Assembly: GCF_016827675.1 (NCBI RefSeq)
Contig: NZ_JAERJA010000015.1
Location: 1 to 53,839 of the forward strand
Length of the DNA stretch: 53,839 nt
Reading direction: 5' to 3'
From: Nocardioides limicola
GTDB taxonomy: Bacteria; Actinomycetota; Actinomycetes; Propionibacteriales; Nocardioidaceae
The position numbers were made by a program, and so were the translations under genes. The notes below the pieces were generated by a model that was given only the letters and a program-made list of their open reading frames with translations, searched no databases and was not told where the DNA came from. Positions 43,740 through 52,751 of the stretch are shown here, one piece after another (within the stretch, counting starts at the first letter, position 1; every line of letters begins with the position of its first letter).

Positions 43740-43792
43740 ATGTCCGCGATTCGGTCGTCGCGGAGGCTGGTGCGCAGCAGGTGCGCGGACAT
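43740..43792. terminator. Inverted repeat after mazG
   Basis: Perfect 9-bp arms ATGTCCGCG and CGCGGACAT separated by 35 bases. It starts 4 bp past the mazG stop and could terminate that operon or be an operator for the next gene. Confidence 0.35.
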
Positions 43793-43809
43793 CTGTGGCG
43801 TACTTGGGG

Positions 43810-43815
43810 TATACA
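43810..43815 (+). promoter_or_regulatory. Probable -10 box of the SRPBCC gene (leaderless start)
   Basis: TATACA is spaced six bases from the GTG at 43822, the distance expected when transcription begins on the start codon. A weak GGACAT lies about 17 bp upstream as -35. Confidence 0.5.
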
Positions 43816-43821
43816 AGACCC

Positions 43822-44337
43822 GTGCGTACCTTCGACCTGGCCCCGATTGACCTCGGCTTCTTCACCGACGCCCCCATCAGCTACCGGATGGACGTGCACC
43901 TGCCGGTCGCGCCCGCGGTGGCGTGGGGCGAACTGACGAGGCAGAACACCCTCGACTGGTGCCGGGTGATCAGGAAGATCGAGTTCACCTCCCCGGCTCC
44001 CTACGGGGTGGGCACCACCCGCCAGGCGGCGCTCGGCCCCGGCTTCGTGTCGCTGTCGGAGGTCTTCTTCGACTGGAACGAGGACGCCGAGGCGGGTCGC
44101 TACCGCAATGCCTTCCAGGTGGAGCGGAGCACGGTGCCGGGGATGAAGCGGTTCGGTGAGTTGACCGAGGTGCAGCCGGCCGAGGTGGGCTGCCGGCTGA
44201 TCTGGACCTTCGCTCTGGAACTGCCCAGCAACGCCGCCCCGGTGACCGCGTTCTCCGCGCCCACCGCGGCCAAGGTCTTCCGGACCGTGGAGAACGACAC
44301 CATCCGGCACTTCGCGACGTTCACACCCCGGGCCTGA
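43822..44337 (+). CDS. SRPBCC-fold (polyketide cyclase/START-like) protein
   Basis: 171 residues. ISYRMDVHLPVAPAVAWGEL is the typical opening of helix-grip SRPBCC proteins, and CRLIWTFALELPSNAAPV with a long terminal helix closes the fold. Such proteins bind hydrophobic ligands; no catalytic residues can be assigned. TATACA at 43810-43815, six bases before GTG 43822, suggests a leaderless transcript from that GTG; GTG 43795 would lie upstream of this promoter. It stands between mazG and the AAA ATPase. Confidence 0.8.
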   Translation: MRTFDLAPIDLGFFTDAPISYRMDVHLPVAPAVAWGELTRQNTLDWCRVIRKIEFTSPAPYGVGTTRQAALGPGFVSLSEVFFDWNEDAEAGRYRNAFQVERSTVPGMKRFGELTEVQPAEVGCRLIWTFALELPSNAAPVTAFSAPTAAKVFRTVENDTIRHFATFTPRA

Positions 44338-44400
44338 ACCACCTCCGCCGCTCCCGGGCCGGCGCTAGAGTGCCGGGGGAAGTGACGGTCGAGGGGAGCT

Positions 44401-45954
44401 GTGGTGCCGGGGACGTTCGCGGAAGAACTGGGAGTGCTGCTCAAGGCGCGCTTCCCGCTGCTCTACGTCGAGTCGTTCGAGGAGAGTCGGGTGCTTGCCC
44501 AGGTCCGGGCCGTCGCCGGCCAAGGACTGCCAGCGGCGCGGCCCGTCTACGTGTGGAGCGTCACCGAAGGGATCCGGACCCCGACCGGTGACGTGGTCGA
44601 GGAGACCAGCGACCCGCGGAGAGCGCTGGACTGGGCACTCGATCACCAGCACCCGGCGGTCTTCGTCTTCTGCGACCTGCATGCCCACCTCGGCTCGGAC
44701 GTGCGCAGCGCCGACGCCGCCCTGATCCGGCGACTGCGGGACATCGCTTCGTCGTTCGCCCGCGGCCAGCAGGCACGCACCCTGATCGTCGTGGCGCCGG
44801 TGCTGCGGATCCCGCCGGAGCTGGAGAAGGACCTCTACATCGTCGACTTCGCGCTGCCCGGCGTGGTCGAGATCCGCCGGATCCTCGACAACATCATCGG
44901 CCTCAACTCCGGCGGCCGGATCTCGCCCGACCTCGACGAGGACGGCAAGGAGCGCCTGGTCAAGGCGGCGCTAGGGCTCACCGAGCACGAGGTGGAGAGC
45001 GCCTTCGCCCGGGCGATGGTCGCGGGCGGGGTGTTGCAGGAGAGCGACGTCGAGCTGGTGCTCGCCGAGAAGCGACAGGTGGTCCGCAAGACCGGCGTAC
45101 TGGAGTTCCTGACCAGCGACCTGGACCTCGACGACGTCGGTGGTTTGGAGAACCTCAAGGCCTGGCTGGGGAGGCGCAACAACTCGTGGATGGAGGAGGC
45201 GACCCGGTACGGCGTACCGGCGCCGAAGGGTGCGCTGATCACCGGGGTGCCGGGCTGCGGCAAATCCCTGACCGCGAAGGCGATCGCTTCGGCGTGGGGG
45301 CTGCCGCTGCTGCGGATGGACGTGGGCCGGGTCTTCGCGGGCCTGGTCGGGTCGTCGGAGCAGAACATGCGCTCGGCGATCCGCTCCGCGGAGGCGGCCG
45401 CGCCGTGCGTGCTGTGGATCGACGAGATCGAGAAGGCGTTCGCCGGGGTGGTCGGTTCATCGGGGGACTCGGGGACCTCGTCGCGGGTCTTCGGCACCTT
45501 CCTCACCTGGATGCAGGAGAAGCGCAGCCACGTCTTCGTGATCGCCACCGCCAACAACGTGGCCAGCCTGCCGCCGGAGTTCCTGCGCAAGGGCCGCTTC
45601 GACGAGATCTTCTTCGTGGACCTGCCCACTCAGGTCGAGCGGGTCGCGATCTGGCGGATCCAGATCGGCCGCTACGTGATGAAGGCGCCCGCCAACACCG
45701 ACTTCCCGAACTACCCGGCCCTGTGGGAGGAGTTGGCCACCCTCAGCGAGGGATACTCCGGCGCCGAGATCGAGCAGGCGGTCATCGCCGCGCTCTATCA
45801 GGGTTTCGCCGACCGCCGGCCGATCACGCCGGATGACCTCAAACGGGAGATCACCGACTCGGTGCCGCTCAGCGTGACCCAGGCCGAGCAGGTCCAGGCG
45901 CTGCGCACCTGGGCCGAGTCGCGCACCGTGTCGGCCTCCACGGCCGACGCCTGA
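44401..45954 (+). CDS. Ycf46-like AAA+ ATPase
   Basis: 517 residues from GTG 44401 (GAGGGG upstream). The N-terminal 230 residues contain a degenerate P-loop-like region with the phrase [15 protein letters not shown]. The C-terminal AAA module has Walker [16 protein letters not shown], Walker [13 protein letters not shown], sensor 1 [23 protein letters not shown] (split here by the arginine finger region) and sensor 2 [10 protein letters not shown]. This architecture is that of Ycf46 of cyanobacteria and plastids, a FtsH-like AAA protein without protease; in cyanobacteria it is linked to inorganic carbon and photosynthesis regulation. Its role in a heterotroph is unknown. No obvious substrate or partner is encoded next to it. 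Confidence 0.85.
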   Translation: MVPGTFAEELGVLLKARFPLLYVESFEESRVLAQVRAVAGQGLPAARPVYVWSVTEGIRTPTGDVVEETSDPRRALDWALDHQHPAVFVFCDLHAHLGSDVRSADAALIRRLRDIASSFARGQQARTLIVVAPVLRIPPELEKDLYIVDFALPGVVEIRRILDNIIGLNSGGRISPDLDEDGKERLVKAALGLTEHEVESAFARAMVAGGVLQESDVELVLAEKRQVVRKTGVLEFLTSDLDLDDVGGLENLKAWLGRRNNSWMEEATRYGVPAPKGALITGVPGCGKSLTAKAIASAWGLPLLRMDVGRVFAGLVGSSEQNMRSAIRSAEAAAPCVLWIDEIEKAFAGVVGSSGDSGTSSRVFGTFLTWMQEKRSHVFVIATANNVASLPPEFLRKGRFDEIFFVDLPTQVERVAIWRIQIGRYVMKAPANTDFPNYPALWEELATLSEGYSGAEIEQAVIAALYQGFADRRPITPDDLKREITDSVPLSVTQAEQVQALRTWAESRTVSASTADA

Positions 45955-45993
45955 GTGGAGATCTGTGGCCAGCCAGTGGCTGCGGATCACCAC

Positions 45994-46641
45994 TCAGCGG
46001 GGCATCAGGCCGTGCTCGTAGGCGTACACCACCGCTTGGATCCGGTCGCGTAGACCGAGTTTGCGGAGCACCTCGGAGACATGTGACTTGACCGTCTCAG
46101 CGGTGACGTGCAGGGACTCGGCGATCTCCGCGTTCGACCGGCCACGGGCCAACTCCAGTAGTACCTCGCGCTCCCGTGGGGTGAGCGATCCGGCGTCGGC
46201 TGGCTCCGGCCGGGGGCGCCCGTGGCCGGCGAACTGGGCGGCCACCAGGCTCCTGCTGGCGGCCGGGGCGAGCAGCATCGCTCCCTCGGCCACCAGCCGC
46301 ACCGCTTCGACGAACCGCTCGGCGGTGACGTCCTTGAGCAGGAAGCCGCTTGCGCCGGCCCGGATCGCGTCGTACACGTAGGCGTCCAGGTCGAAGGTGG
46401 TCAGGATCAGCACCCTGGTGGCATAGTCGCGGGTCAGCGCCGCGGTGGCGGTGATCCCGTCCAGCTCCGGCATCCGGATGTCCACCAAGGCCACGTCCGG
46501 CTCCTGCTCAGCCACCAGGCTCAGCAACTCACGCCCGTTGGTCGCGGTGCCCACCACAGTCAGGTCGGGCTGGGCGTCCACCAACGCCGCGAACCCCGCC
46601 AGGATCACCGGCTGGTCGTCGGCGATCACCACGCTGATCAC
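45994..46641 (-). CDS. LuxR/NarL-family response regulator
   Basis: 215 residues from GTG 46641. Receiver domain with Asp in VALVDIRMPELDG and Lys in GFLLKDV; C-terminal LuxR-type helix-turn-helix LTPREREVLLELARGRSNAE ... VTAETVKSHVSEVLRKLGL. It overlaps the kinase stop by 4 bp, forming a two-gene operon. Targets are unknown; no ABC efflux genes, the usual partners of this kinase class, lie adjacent. Confidence 0.95.
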   Translation of the reverse strand: MISVVIADDQPVILAGFAALVDAQPDLTVVGTATNGRELLSLVAEQEPDVALVDIRMPELDGITATAALTRDYATRVLILTTFDLDAYVYDAIRAGASGFLLKDVTAERFVEAVRLVAEGAMLLAPAASRSLVAAQFAGHGRPRPEPADAGSLTPREREVLLELARGRSNAEIAESLHVTAETVKSHVSEVLRKLGLRDRIQAVVYAYEHGLMPR

Positions 46642-47834
46642 CGGGGAGCCTCCTGCGGCACGGTGGCCTCCACGACGAAGTCGCCACCCCCCTGGGTGAT
46701 CGAGAGTCGTCCGCCGAGCGCCTCGACCCGTTCCCGCATCCCGGTCAGGCCATTGCCGGGCTCCGACGCTGCTCCGGGGCGGGCGGGATTGCTCACCCGC
46801 ACGAAGAGCAGTTGTTCGGTGACCTCCAGATCGACCGAGACCCGGGCGTCCGGAGCGTGCTTGCGGGCGTTGGTGAGCGCTTCCTGCACCACCCGGTACG
46901 CCGCATACCCGGCGGCAGCCGACGTCGCCGCAGCGACATCGCCGCTGAGTCGGATCTCGGTCCCGGCCTTTCTGGCACGTTCCACCAAGGCGCCGATATC
47001 GCCCCAGGTCGGCTGCGGAGCCCGTTCCGCGTCACCGGCGCGGCCGAGGATTCCGAGGACGCCGCGGAGTTCATCGAGCGCGAGCCGGGCGTCGGCGGCG
47101 ATCTCGCTGAGGATCCGGCGACCGGTCCTGTCCAGGTCCGGATCGGTGTATGGCGCGGTCTCGGCCCGGACCGCGATCAGCGAGACGTGGTGGGCGATGA
47201 CATCGTGCAGGTCGCGGGCCAGCCGGGCCCGCTCGGCGAGCACGGTCGACTCCGCGTCGAGCTCCCGGCTGCGGGCCTCCAGAGCCACCGTGCCACGCAG
47301 CGTGAGGATGCGCATGGTCAGCGACCCGACAAGGATCAGGACGAACGCCACCGAATAGATCACCGCGCCGCCGAGAGCGTGCCCGTCGTCGACCCAGAAG
47401 ATGCTTTCGCCGAAGGGCAGCGCCAACTCGAAGCCACTCATGATCCACCACCAGTTGGCTGCGATGGCCAGGACCGCGGCAACCCCGGCCATCCTGGGTC
47501 GCCGCCAGCTGGCGGTGATGGTGACCGCGGCCAGCGCTGCGAGCACTCCGAAGTGGAAGCCCCCCTCGTCCCCGAAGATCAGGGGCAGCACCGGCAGCAG
47601 GCTCACGACGATGGCGAAGGTCGGCCATCGGAAAGCCAGCCACACCACCGGGGTCATCACCACCGCGCACAGCATCCCGAATCCCACGCCCGGAAGAAGG
47701 GTGTAGTTCTCGACGAACCACGGCCGCCACCACGTGGTCGCGAAACTCACGAAGACGACCAGCCCGGCGACCACCGAGGCCAGCCAGTACGAGCCCGGGA
47801 TCGGGCGGTCGTGCGGGGACAGCACTCGAGTCAT
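46638..47834 (-). CDS. Sensor histidine kinase (HisKA_3, DesK-like)
   Basis: 398 residues from ATG 47834. Five to six hydrophobic segments fill the first 175 residues; then the dimerisation box with phospho-acceptor His (ARLARDLHDVIAHHVSLIAV) and an ATPase domain (VVQEALTNARKHAPDA, NGLTGMRERVEALGG). No extracellular sensor domain is evident, so the signal is probably sensed within the membrane. Paired with the response regulator downstream. Confidence 0.95.
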   Translation of the reverse strand: MTRVLSPHDRPIPGSYWLASVVAGLVVFVSFATTWWRPWFVENYTLLPGVGFGMLCAVVMTPVVWLAFRWPTFAIVVSLLPVLPLIFGDEGGFHFGVLAALAAVTITASWRRPRMAGVAAVLAIAANWWWIMSGFELALPFGESIFWVDDGHALGGAVIYSVAFVLILVGSLTMRILTLRGTVALEARSRELDAESTVLAERARLARDLHDVIAHHVSLIAVRAETAPYTDPDLDRTGRRILSEIAADARLALDELRGVLGILGRAGDAERAPQPTWGDIGALVERARKAGTEIRLSGDVAAATSAAAGYAAYRVVQEALTNARKHAPDARVSVDLEVTEQLLFVRVSNPARPGAASEPGNGLTGMRERVEALGGRLSITQGGGDFVVEATVPQEAPR

Positions 47835-47843
47835 GCCCCGGAT

Positions 47844-47900
47844 CGTCTCGGAGGAAGGCGGGTCGGCGCCACCCCCGCACGGGGGATCTCCGCCGAGACG
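47844..47900. terminator. Nested inverted repeats between doxX-like gene and kinase gene
   Basis: Outer perfect 8-bp arms CGTCTCGG (47844-47851) and CCGAGACG (47893-47900) enclose a compact hairpin CCCCC-GCAC-GGGGG (47872-47885). It lies just past the DoxX-like stop and just before the kinase start, so it may terminate the former or regulate the latter. Confidence 0.45.
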
Positions 47901-47901
47901 C

Positions 47902-48288
47902 TCAGCTCAGCACCGGAGTGAACGACACCACCAGCGTGCCCACGGTCAGCACCAGCATCCCGGTCGCGTTCACGAACAGCATCCGACCGAAGTCCCGTGC
48001 GCGGACGTGCGCCGTGATGGCGAGCAGGAAGTAGACGATCAGCGCGATCGTGGTGCCCAGCGCCAGCCACGGCAACCACAGGCCCAACACCAGGCCGGTC
48101 GCGGCGCCGAACTTGATCGGCGGCAGCACCCACCACCACTGCCGGGGGAGTCGTACGTCGGTCAGGCAGCGAGAGATGAAGCCTGCCGGTTTGGCGCACA
48201 GCACACCGTCGCCGAGCTGGATGACCGCAAGCACCAGCACTGGCCAGACGGGGTCCGGCAACGCGTACACGACCCCCACCATACGCAT
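47902..48288 (-). CDS. DoxX-like small membrane protein
   Basis: 128 residues from ATG 48288, which has GGAG eight bases upstream; a longer GTG start at 48369 would run into the eno promoter region. Four hydrophobic segments with the internal pattern LLAITAHVRARDFGRML resemble the DoxX_2 group. Function of this subgroup is unknown. It is divergent from eno with about 120 bp between starts. Confidence 0.75.
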   Translation of the reverse strand: MRMVGVVYALPDPVWPVLVLAVIQLGDGVLCAKPAGFISRCLTDVRLPRQWWWVLPPIKFGAATGLVLGLWLPWLALGTTIALIVYFLLAITAHVRARDFGRMLFVNATGMLVLTVGTLVVSFTPVLS

Positions 48289-48365
48289 CGCCCACGCTCC
48301 GAGTGTCCGCCCGATGCGACCTGTCGGCTCCGTTAGGCTGGCCCCGACCCCAGCAGCGCGGCTGA

Positions 48366-49688
<1,323 letters not shown>

Positions 49689-49718
49689 ACCGACACGGAG
49701 AGGGCAGAAGCGACCGCG

Positions 49719-50270
49719 ATGGCCGAACGGGGCACCCGACGGGAACGGCGTGACGACCGACGCCCGGGCCAGCGCGCCCCGCGCCGGTCACCGCAGCCGG
49801 TGCCCCCCACCCGGCCGGACAACGGTTCCCGGTTCACCGGCCGCGCCGCGATCCTGATCGGCGTCGTCGTGGTGCTGGCCGTCTCCTACGCGTCATCGAT
49901 GCGCGCCTACCTGGAGCAGCGCGCGCACATCGACGAGATCAAGGCCGAGATCGCCGACCGACGAGCCAGCATCGAGGAGTTGCAGCGGGAGAAGCGCCGC
50001 TGGAGCGATGAGGCGTTCGTTCGTGCCCAGGCCCGGGAACGGTTCGGCTACCTGATGCCCGGGGAGACCAGCTATCAGGTGATCGACGTCGACGGGACGC
50101 CACTGAACCCCTCGGAGACACTGCCCGAACGGGAGGTGGCCGAGCCACCGACGGCTTGGTGGCAGGTCGCCTGGGAGTCGGTGGAGATCGCCGACGACCC
50201 GCCCGACTATGACGAACTCGAACCGCTCGACCACATCGCCCCGCCGGAGGACGACACCCGTGACCGATGA
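49719..50270 (+). CDS. FtsB/DivIC-family septum formation initiator
   Basis: 183 residues. A basic, proline-rich cytoplasmic head (1-42) precedes one transmembrane helix (ILIGVVVVLAVSYA), a coiled coil (EQRAHIDEIKAEIADRRASI then EELQREKRRW) and the conserved ARERFGYLMPGETSYQVID element of the family. The protein would bridge FtsL and FtsQ in the divisome. The acidic proline-rich tail is typical of actinobacterial members. It follows eno by 30 bp, equivalent to Rv1024. Confidence 0.92.
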   Translation: MAERGTRRERRDDRRPGQRAPRRSPQPVPPTRPDNGSRFTGRAAILIGVVVVLAVSYASSMRAYLEQRAHIDEIKAEIADRRASIEELQREKRRWSDEAFVRAQARERFGYLMPGETSYQVIDVDGTPLNPSETLPEREVAEPPTAWWQVAWESVEIADDPPDYDELEPLDHIAPPEDDTRDR

Positions 50271-50790
50271 CCGTGACGTCGAGGCGATCCGCGCCCAGCT
50301 GGGTCGGCCGCCGCGCGGCATCCATGCCATCGGCCACCGCTGCCCGTGCGGAAACCCGGACGTGGTCACCACCGAGCCGCGACTGCCCAACGGCACCCCC
50401 TTCCCGACCACCTTCTACCTGACCTGCCCTCGGGCCGCCTCCCGGATCGGCACCCTGGAGGCCGGAGGGGTGATGAAGGAGATGAGCGACCGGTTGGCCA
50501 GTGACGCCGAACTGGCGGCGGCGTACCGTAGTGCTCACGACGCCTACCTCGCTGCCCGCGCCGAGATCGCCGCGGAGACGGGGATGGAGGTCCCGGAGAT
50601 CGACGGGATCAGTGCCGGGGGGATGCCTGACCGGGTCAAGTGCCTGCACGTGCTGGCCGGTCAGTCGCTGGCTCAGGGGCCGGGGGTGAACCCGCTGGGC
50701 GACGAAGTGCTGGCGGCGCTGGGGGAGTGGTGGGCCAGTGGACCGTGCGTGACCGTCGAGGAGGAGGTCGCGACCAGTGGCGACGAATGA
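50260..50790 (+). CDS. DUF501 domain protein
   Basis: 176 residues from GTG 50260, overlapping the FtsB-like gene by 11 bp. Conserved block: IGHRCPCGNPDVVTTEPRLP, then FYLTCPRAASRIGTLEAGGV, and DRVKCLHVLAGQSLAQGPGV. The paired cysteines could bind metal. The family is uncharacterised; its conserved place between ftsB and ppx (equivalent to Rv1025) suggests a linked housekeeping role. Confidence 0.92.
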   Translation: MTDDRDVEAIRAQLGRPPRGIHAIGHRCPCGNPDVVTTEPRLPNGTPFPTTFYLTCPRAASRIGTLEAGGVMKEMSDRLASDAELAAAYRSAHDAYLAARAEIAAETGMEVPEIDGISAGGMPDRVKCLHVLAGQSLAQGPGVNPLGDEVLAALGEWWASGPCVTVEEEVATSGDE

Positions 50791-51709
50791 CCTGACCATT
50801 GCCGCCATCGACTGCGGCACCAACACCATCAAGCTGCTGATCGGGGCGCTGCCCGACGTCGCCGTCCGGGAGTCGCGGATGGTGCGTCTGGGCCAGGGCC
50901 TGGACGAGCACGGTGAGATCTCCGCCGAGGCGCTGGAGCGGGCGTTCGCCGCGATCGACGAGTACGCCGAACTGATCGCCGAGCACGGCGCCGACCGGAT
51001 CTCCTTCTGCGCCACCTCGGCCACCCGGGACGCCAAGAACGCGCGGGTGTTCACCGAGGGGGTGCGGGAGCGACTCGGCGCCGATCCGGTGGTGCTGTCC
51101 GGCACCGAGGAGGCGGCACTCTCCTTCGACGGCGCTGTCCGGCATCTGCGGGTGCCCGCCCCCGAACCGGTGCTCGTCGTCGATGTGGGCGGTGGCTCGA
51201 CGGAACTGATCCTCGGCACCGCCGCCGACGGGCCCCAGCAGTCCCAGTCGATCGACATCGGGTCGGTGCGGCTGCACGAACGACACCTGCACTCCGACCC
51301 ACCGCAGGATGAAGAGATCGCTGCCTGCCTGGCCGACATCGACGCGCACCTCGACCGGTGCCGGGTGGAGTTGGCCACGGCGAGTTCGGTGGTGCTGGTC
51401 GCCGGCACCGCGTTGACCCTCTCGGCCGGTGTCCTGCACCTGCCGCGCTATGACCGTGAGGCGATCGACCAGTCGGTCCTCAAGGTGGACGCGGTGCACG
51501 CGATGGCCGAGGAGTTGGTGCACATGCCTCTGGGCGCCCGGTTGCGGCTCGGGTGGATGGAGCACGGCCGCGCGGACGTCATCGGCGCGGGCGGACTGAT
51601 CGTGTCGCGGGTGCTGCGCCGCACCAGGGTGCGCGAGGTGATCGCCTCCGAGGCCGACATCCTCGACGGCATCGCCTGGGCCCTGCACGACGCGCTCGTC
51701 GACCAGTGA
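50777..51709 (+). CDS. ppx: Ppx/GppA-family phosphatase (exopolyphosphatase)
   Basis: 310 residues from GTG 50777, overlapping the DUF501 gene. The ASKHA-fold nucleotide-phosphatase motifs are [14 protein letters not shown] near the start, [19 protein letters not shown] and [14 protein letters not shown]. It degrades polyphosphate or pppGpp. It lacks the extra C-terminal domain of the long E. coli Ppx, which is normal for actinobacterial Ppx1-type proteins (equivalent to Rv1026). Confidence 0.93.
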   Translation: MATNDLTIAAIDCGTNTIKLLIGALPDVAVRESRMVRLGQGLDEHGEISAEALERAFAAIDEYAELIAEHGADRISFCATSATRDAKNARVFTEGVRERLGADPVVLSGTEEAALSFDGAVRHLRVPAPEPVLVVDVGGGSTELILGTAADGPQQSQSIDIGSVRLHERHLHSDPPQDEEIAACLADIDAHLDRCRVELATASSVVLVAGTALTLSAGVLHLPRYDREAIDQSVLKVDAVHAMAEELVHMPLGARLRLGWMEHGRADVIGAGGLIVSRVLRRTRVREVIASEADILDGIAWALHDALVDQ

Positions 51710-52572
51710 CCTTGCCGCACCCGGTCACCGGGACGGCGTACCCGTCCCCGGTGCCGCCCGGCACCGGCTGGCCCGACGACCCGGCCGACGCGGAGACGCC
51801 GGTGGCGCGCAGTGCTGCCGGGGTACGACGGCTGGCCGGTGCCGGTGCGTTGCCGGTGCTCGATGCGCGGGTCTCGGTGTGCCGTGCCTGCCCGAGGTTG
51901 GTCGACTGGCGCGAGACGGTGGCCGCGGAAAAGCGTGCCTCGTTCGCCGACCAGCCCTACTGGGGCCGACCGGCCCCGGGCTGGGGAGACGAAGCCCCGC
52001 GGGTGCTGGTGGTCGGGCTGGCCCCGGCCGCGCATGGGGCCAACCGGACCGGAAGGGTCTTCACCGGCGACCGTTCCGGTGACTGGCTCTATGCCGCGAT
52101 GCATCGGGCCGGACTGGCCGATCTGCCGACCAGTGAGCACGCCGGCGATGGCCAGCGGCTGCGGGGAGCGAGGATCGTCGCCGCGGTCCGGTGCGCACCG
52201 CCGCAGAACAAGCCCACCGTTACCGAACGCGACACCTGCGCCCCGTGGCTGGAGACCGAGCTGCGGCTGCTGGAACCGCACGTGCGTGCGGTGGTCGCGC
52301 TGGGCGCCTTCGGGTGGGACGCGGCGCTGCGTGGGTACGCTGCGGCGGGGTATGCGCCGGTGGGACCGAGGCCGAAGTTCGGGCACGGCGCTGAGGCGGA
52401 GCTGGTGGGCACAGGTCTGGTGGGCGGCGCAGGGCCGGGCGGTGGGGAACGGTCGGTGCGGCTGCTCGGTTGCTATCACCCGTCCCAGCAGAACACCTTC
52501 ACCGGCCGGCTCACCGAGCCGATGCTCGATGCGGTCTTCACCCGTGCCGTTGAGGCGTCCTCCCTCCCCTGA
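51706..52572 (+). CDS. Family 5 uracil-DNA glycosylase (UdgB-like)
   Basis: 288 residues from GTG 51706 (GTGA overlap with ppx). [13 protein letters not shown] holds the first cysteines of the family iron-sulphur site; [20 protein letters not shown] is the active-site motif of family 5 enzymes, where Ala replaces the usual catalytic polar residue; the end has [17 protein letters not shown]. It removes uracil, hypoxanthine and related bases from DNA, a useful function in a GC-rich genome prone to deamination. Its 3' flank is a repeat array. Confidence 0.92.
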   Translation: MTLPHPVTGTAYPSPVPPGTGWPDDPADAETPVARSAAGVRRLAGAGALPVLDARVSVCRACPRLVDWRETVAAEKRASFADQPYWGRPAPGWGDEAPRVLVVGLAPAAHGANRTGRVFTGDRSGDWLYAAMHRAGLADLPTSEHAGDGQRLRGARIVAAVRCAPPQNKPTVTERDTCAPWLETELRLLEPHVRAVVALGAFGWDAALRGYAAAGYAPVGPRPKFGHGAEAELVGTGLVGGAGPGGGERSVRLLGCYHPSQQNTFTGRLTEPMLDAVFTRAVEASSLP

Positions 52573-52587
52573 AGCCGGGGGCTGTGG

Positions 52588-52710
52588 TTCGGTGGTCGAG
52601 TGCCGCCTGCGTTCGGTGGTCGAGTGCCGCCCGGAGTTCGGTGGTCGAGTGCAGTCCCATTTCGGTGGTCGAGTGCCGCCGAGCTTGCGAGGCGGTGTAT
52701 CGAGGCCACC
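52588..52710 (-). repeat. Composite repeat, reverse orientation
   Basis: Four units of 24-25 bp, each starting TTCGGTGGTCGAGTGCCGCC or a close variant on the plus strand (52588, 52612, 52637, 52661). The last runs into a GAGGCGGTGTATCGAGGCCACC-like head split as GAGGCGGTG and TATCGAGGCCACC. This is the mirror image of the array at 143-286: head followed by tail when read on the minus strand. Confidence 0.9.
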
Positions 52711-52726
52711 CCGGGCAGGCCGGTGG

Positions 52727-52751
52727 CCCCGCAACCGGTGGGGTTGCGGGG
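52727..52751 (-). terminator. Terminator hairpin after the HNH endonuclease gene
   Basis: Perfect 10-bp arms CCCCGCAACC and GGTTGCGGGG with a 5-base loop, immediately after the minus-strand stop at 52752. Symmetric, so it can also stop transcripts from the glycosylase side. Confidence 0.8.
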
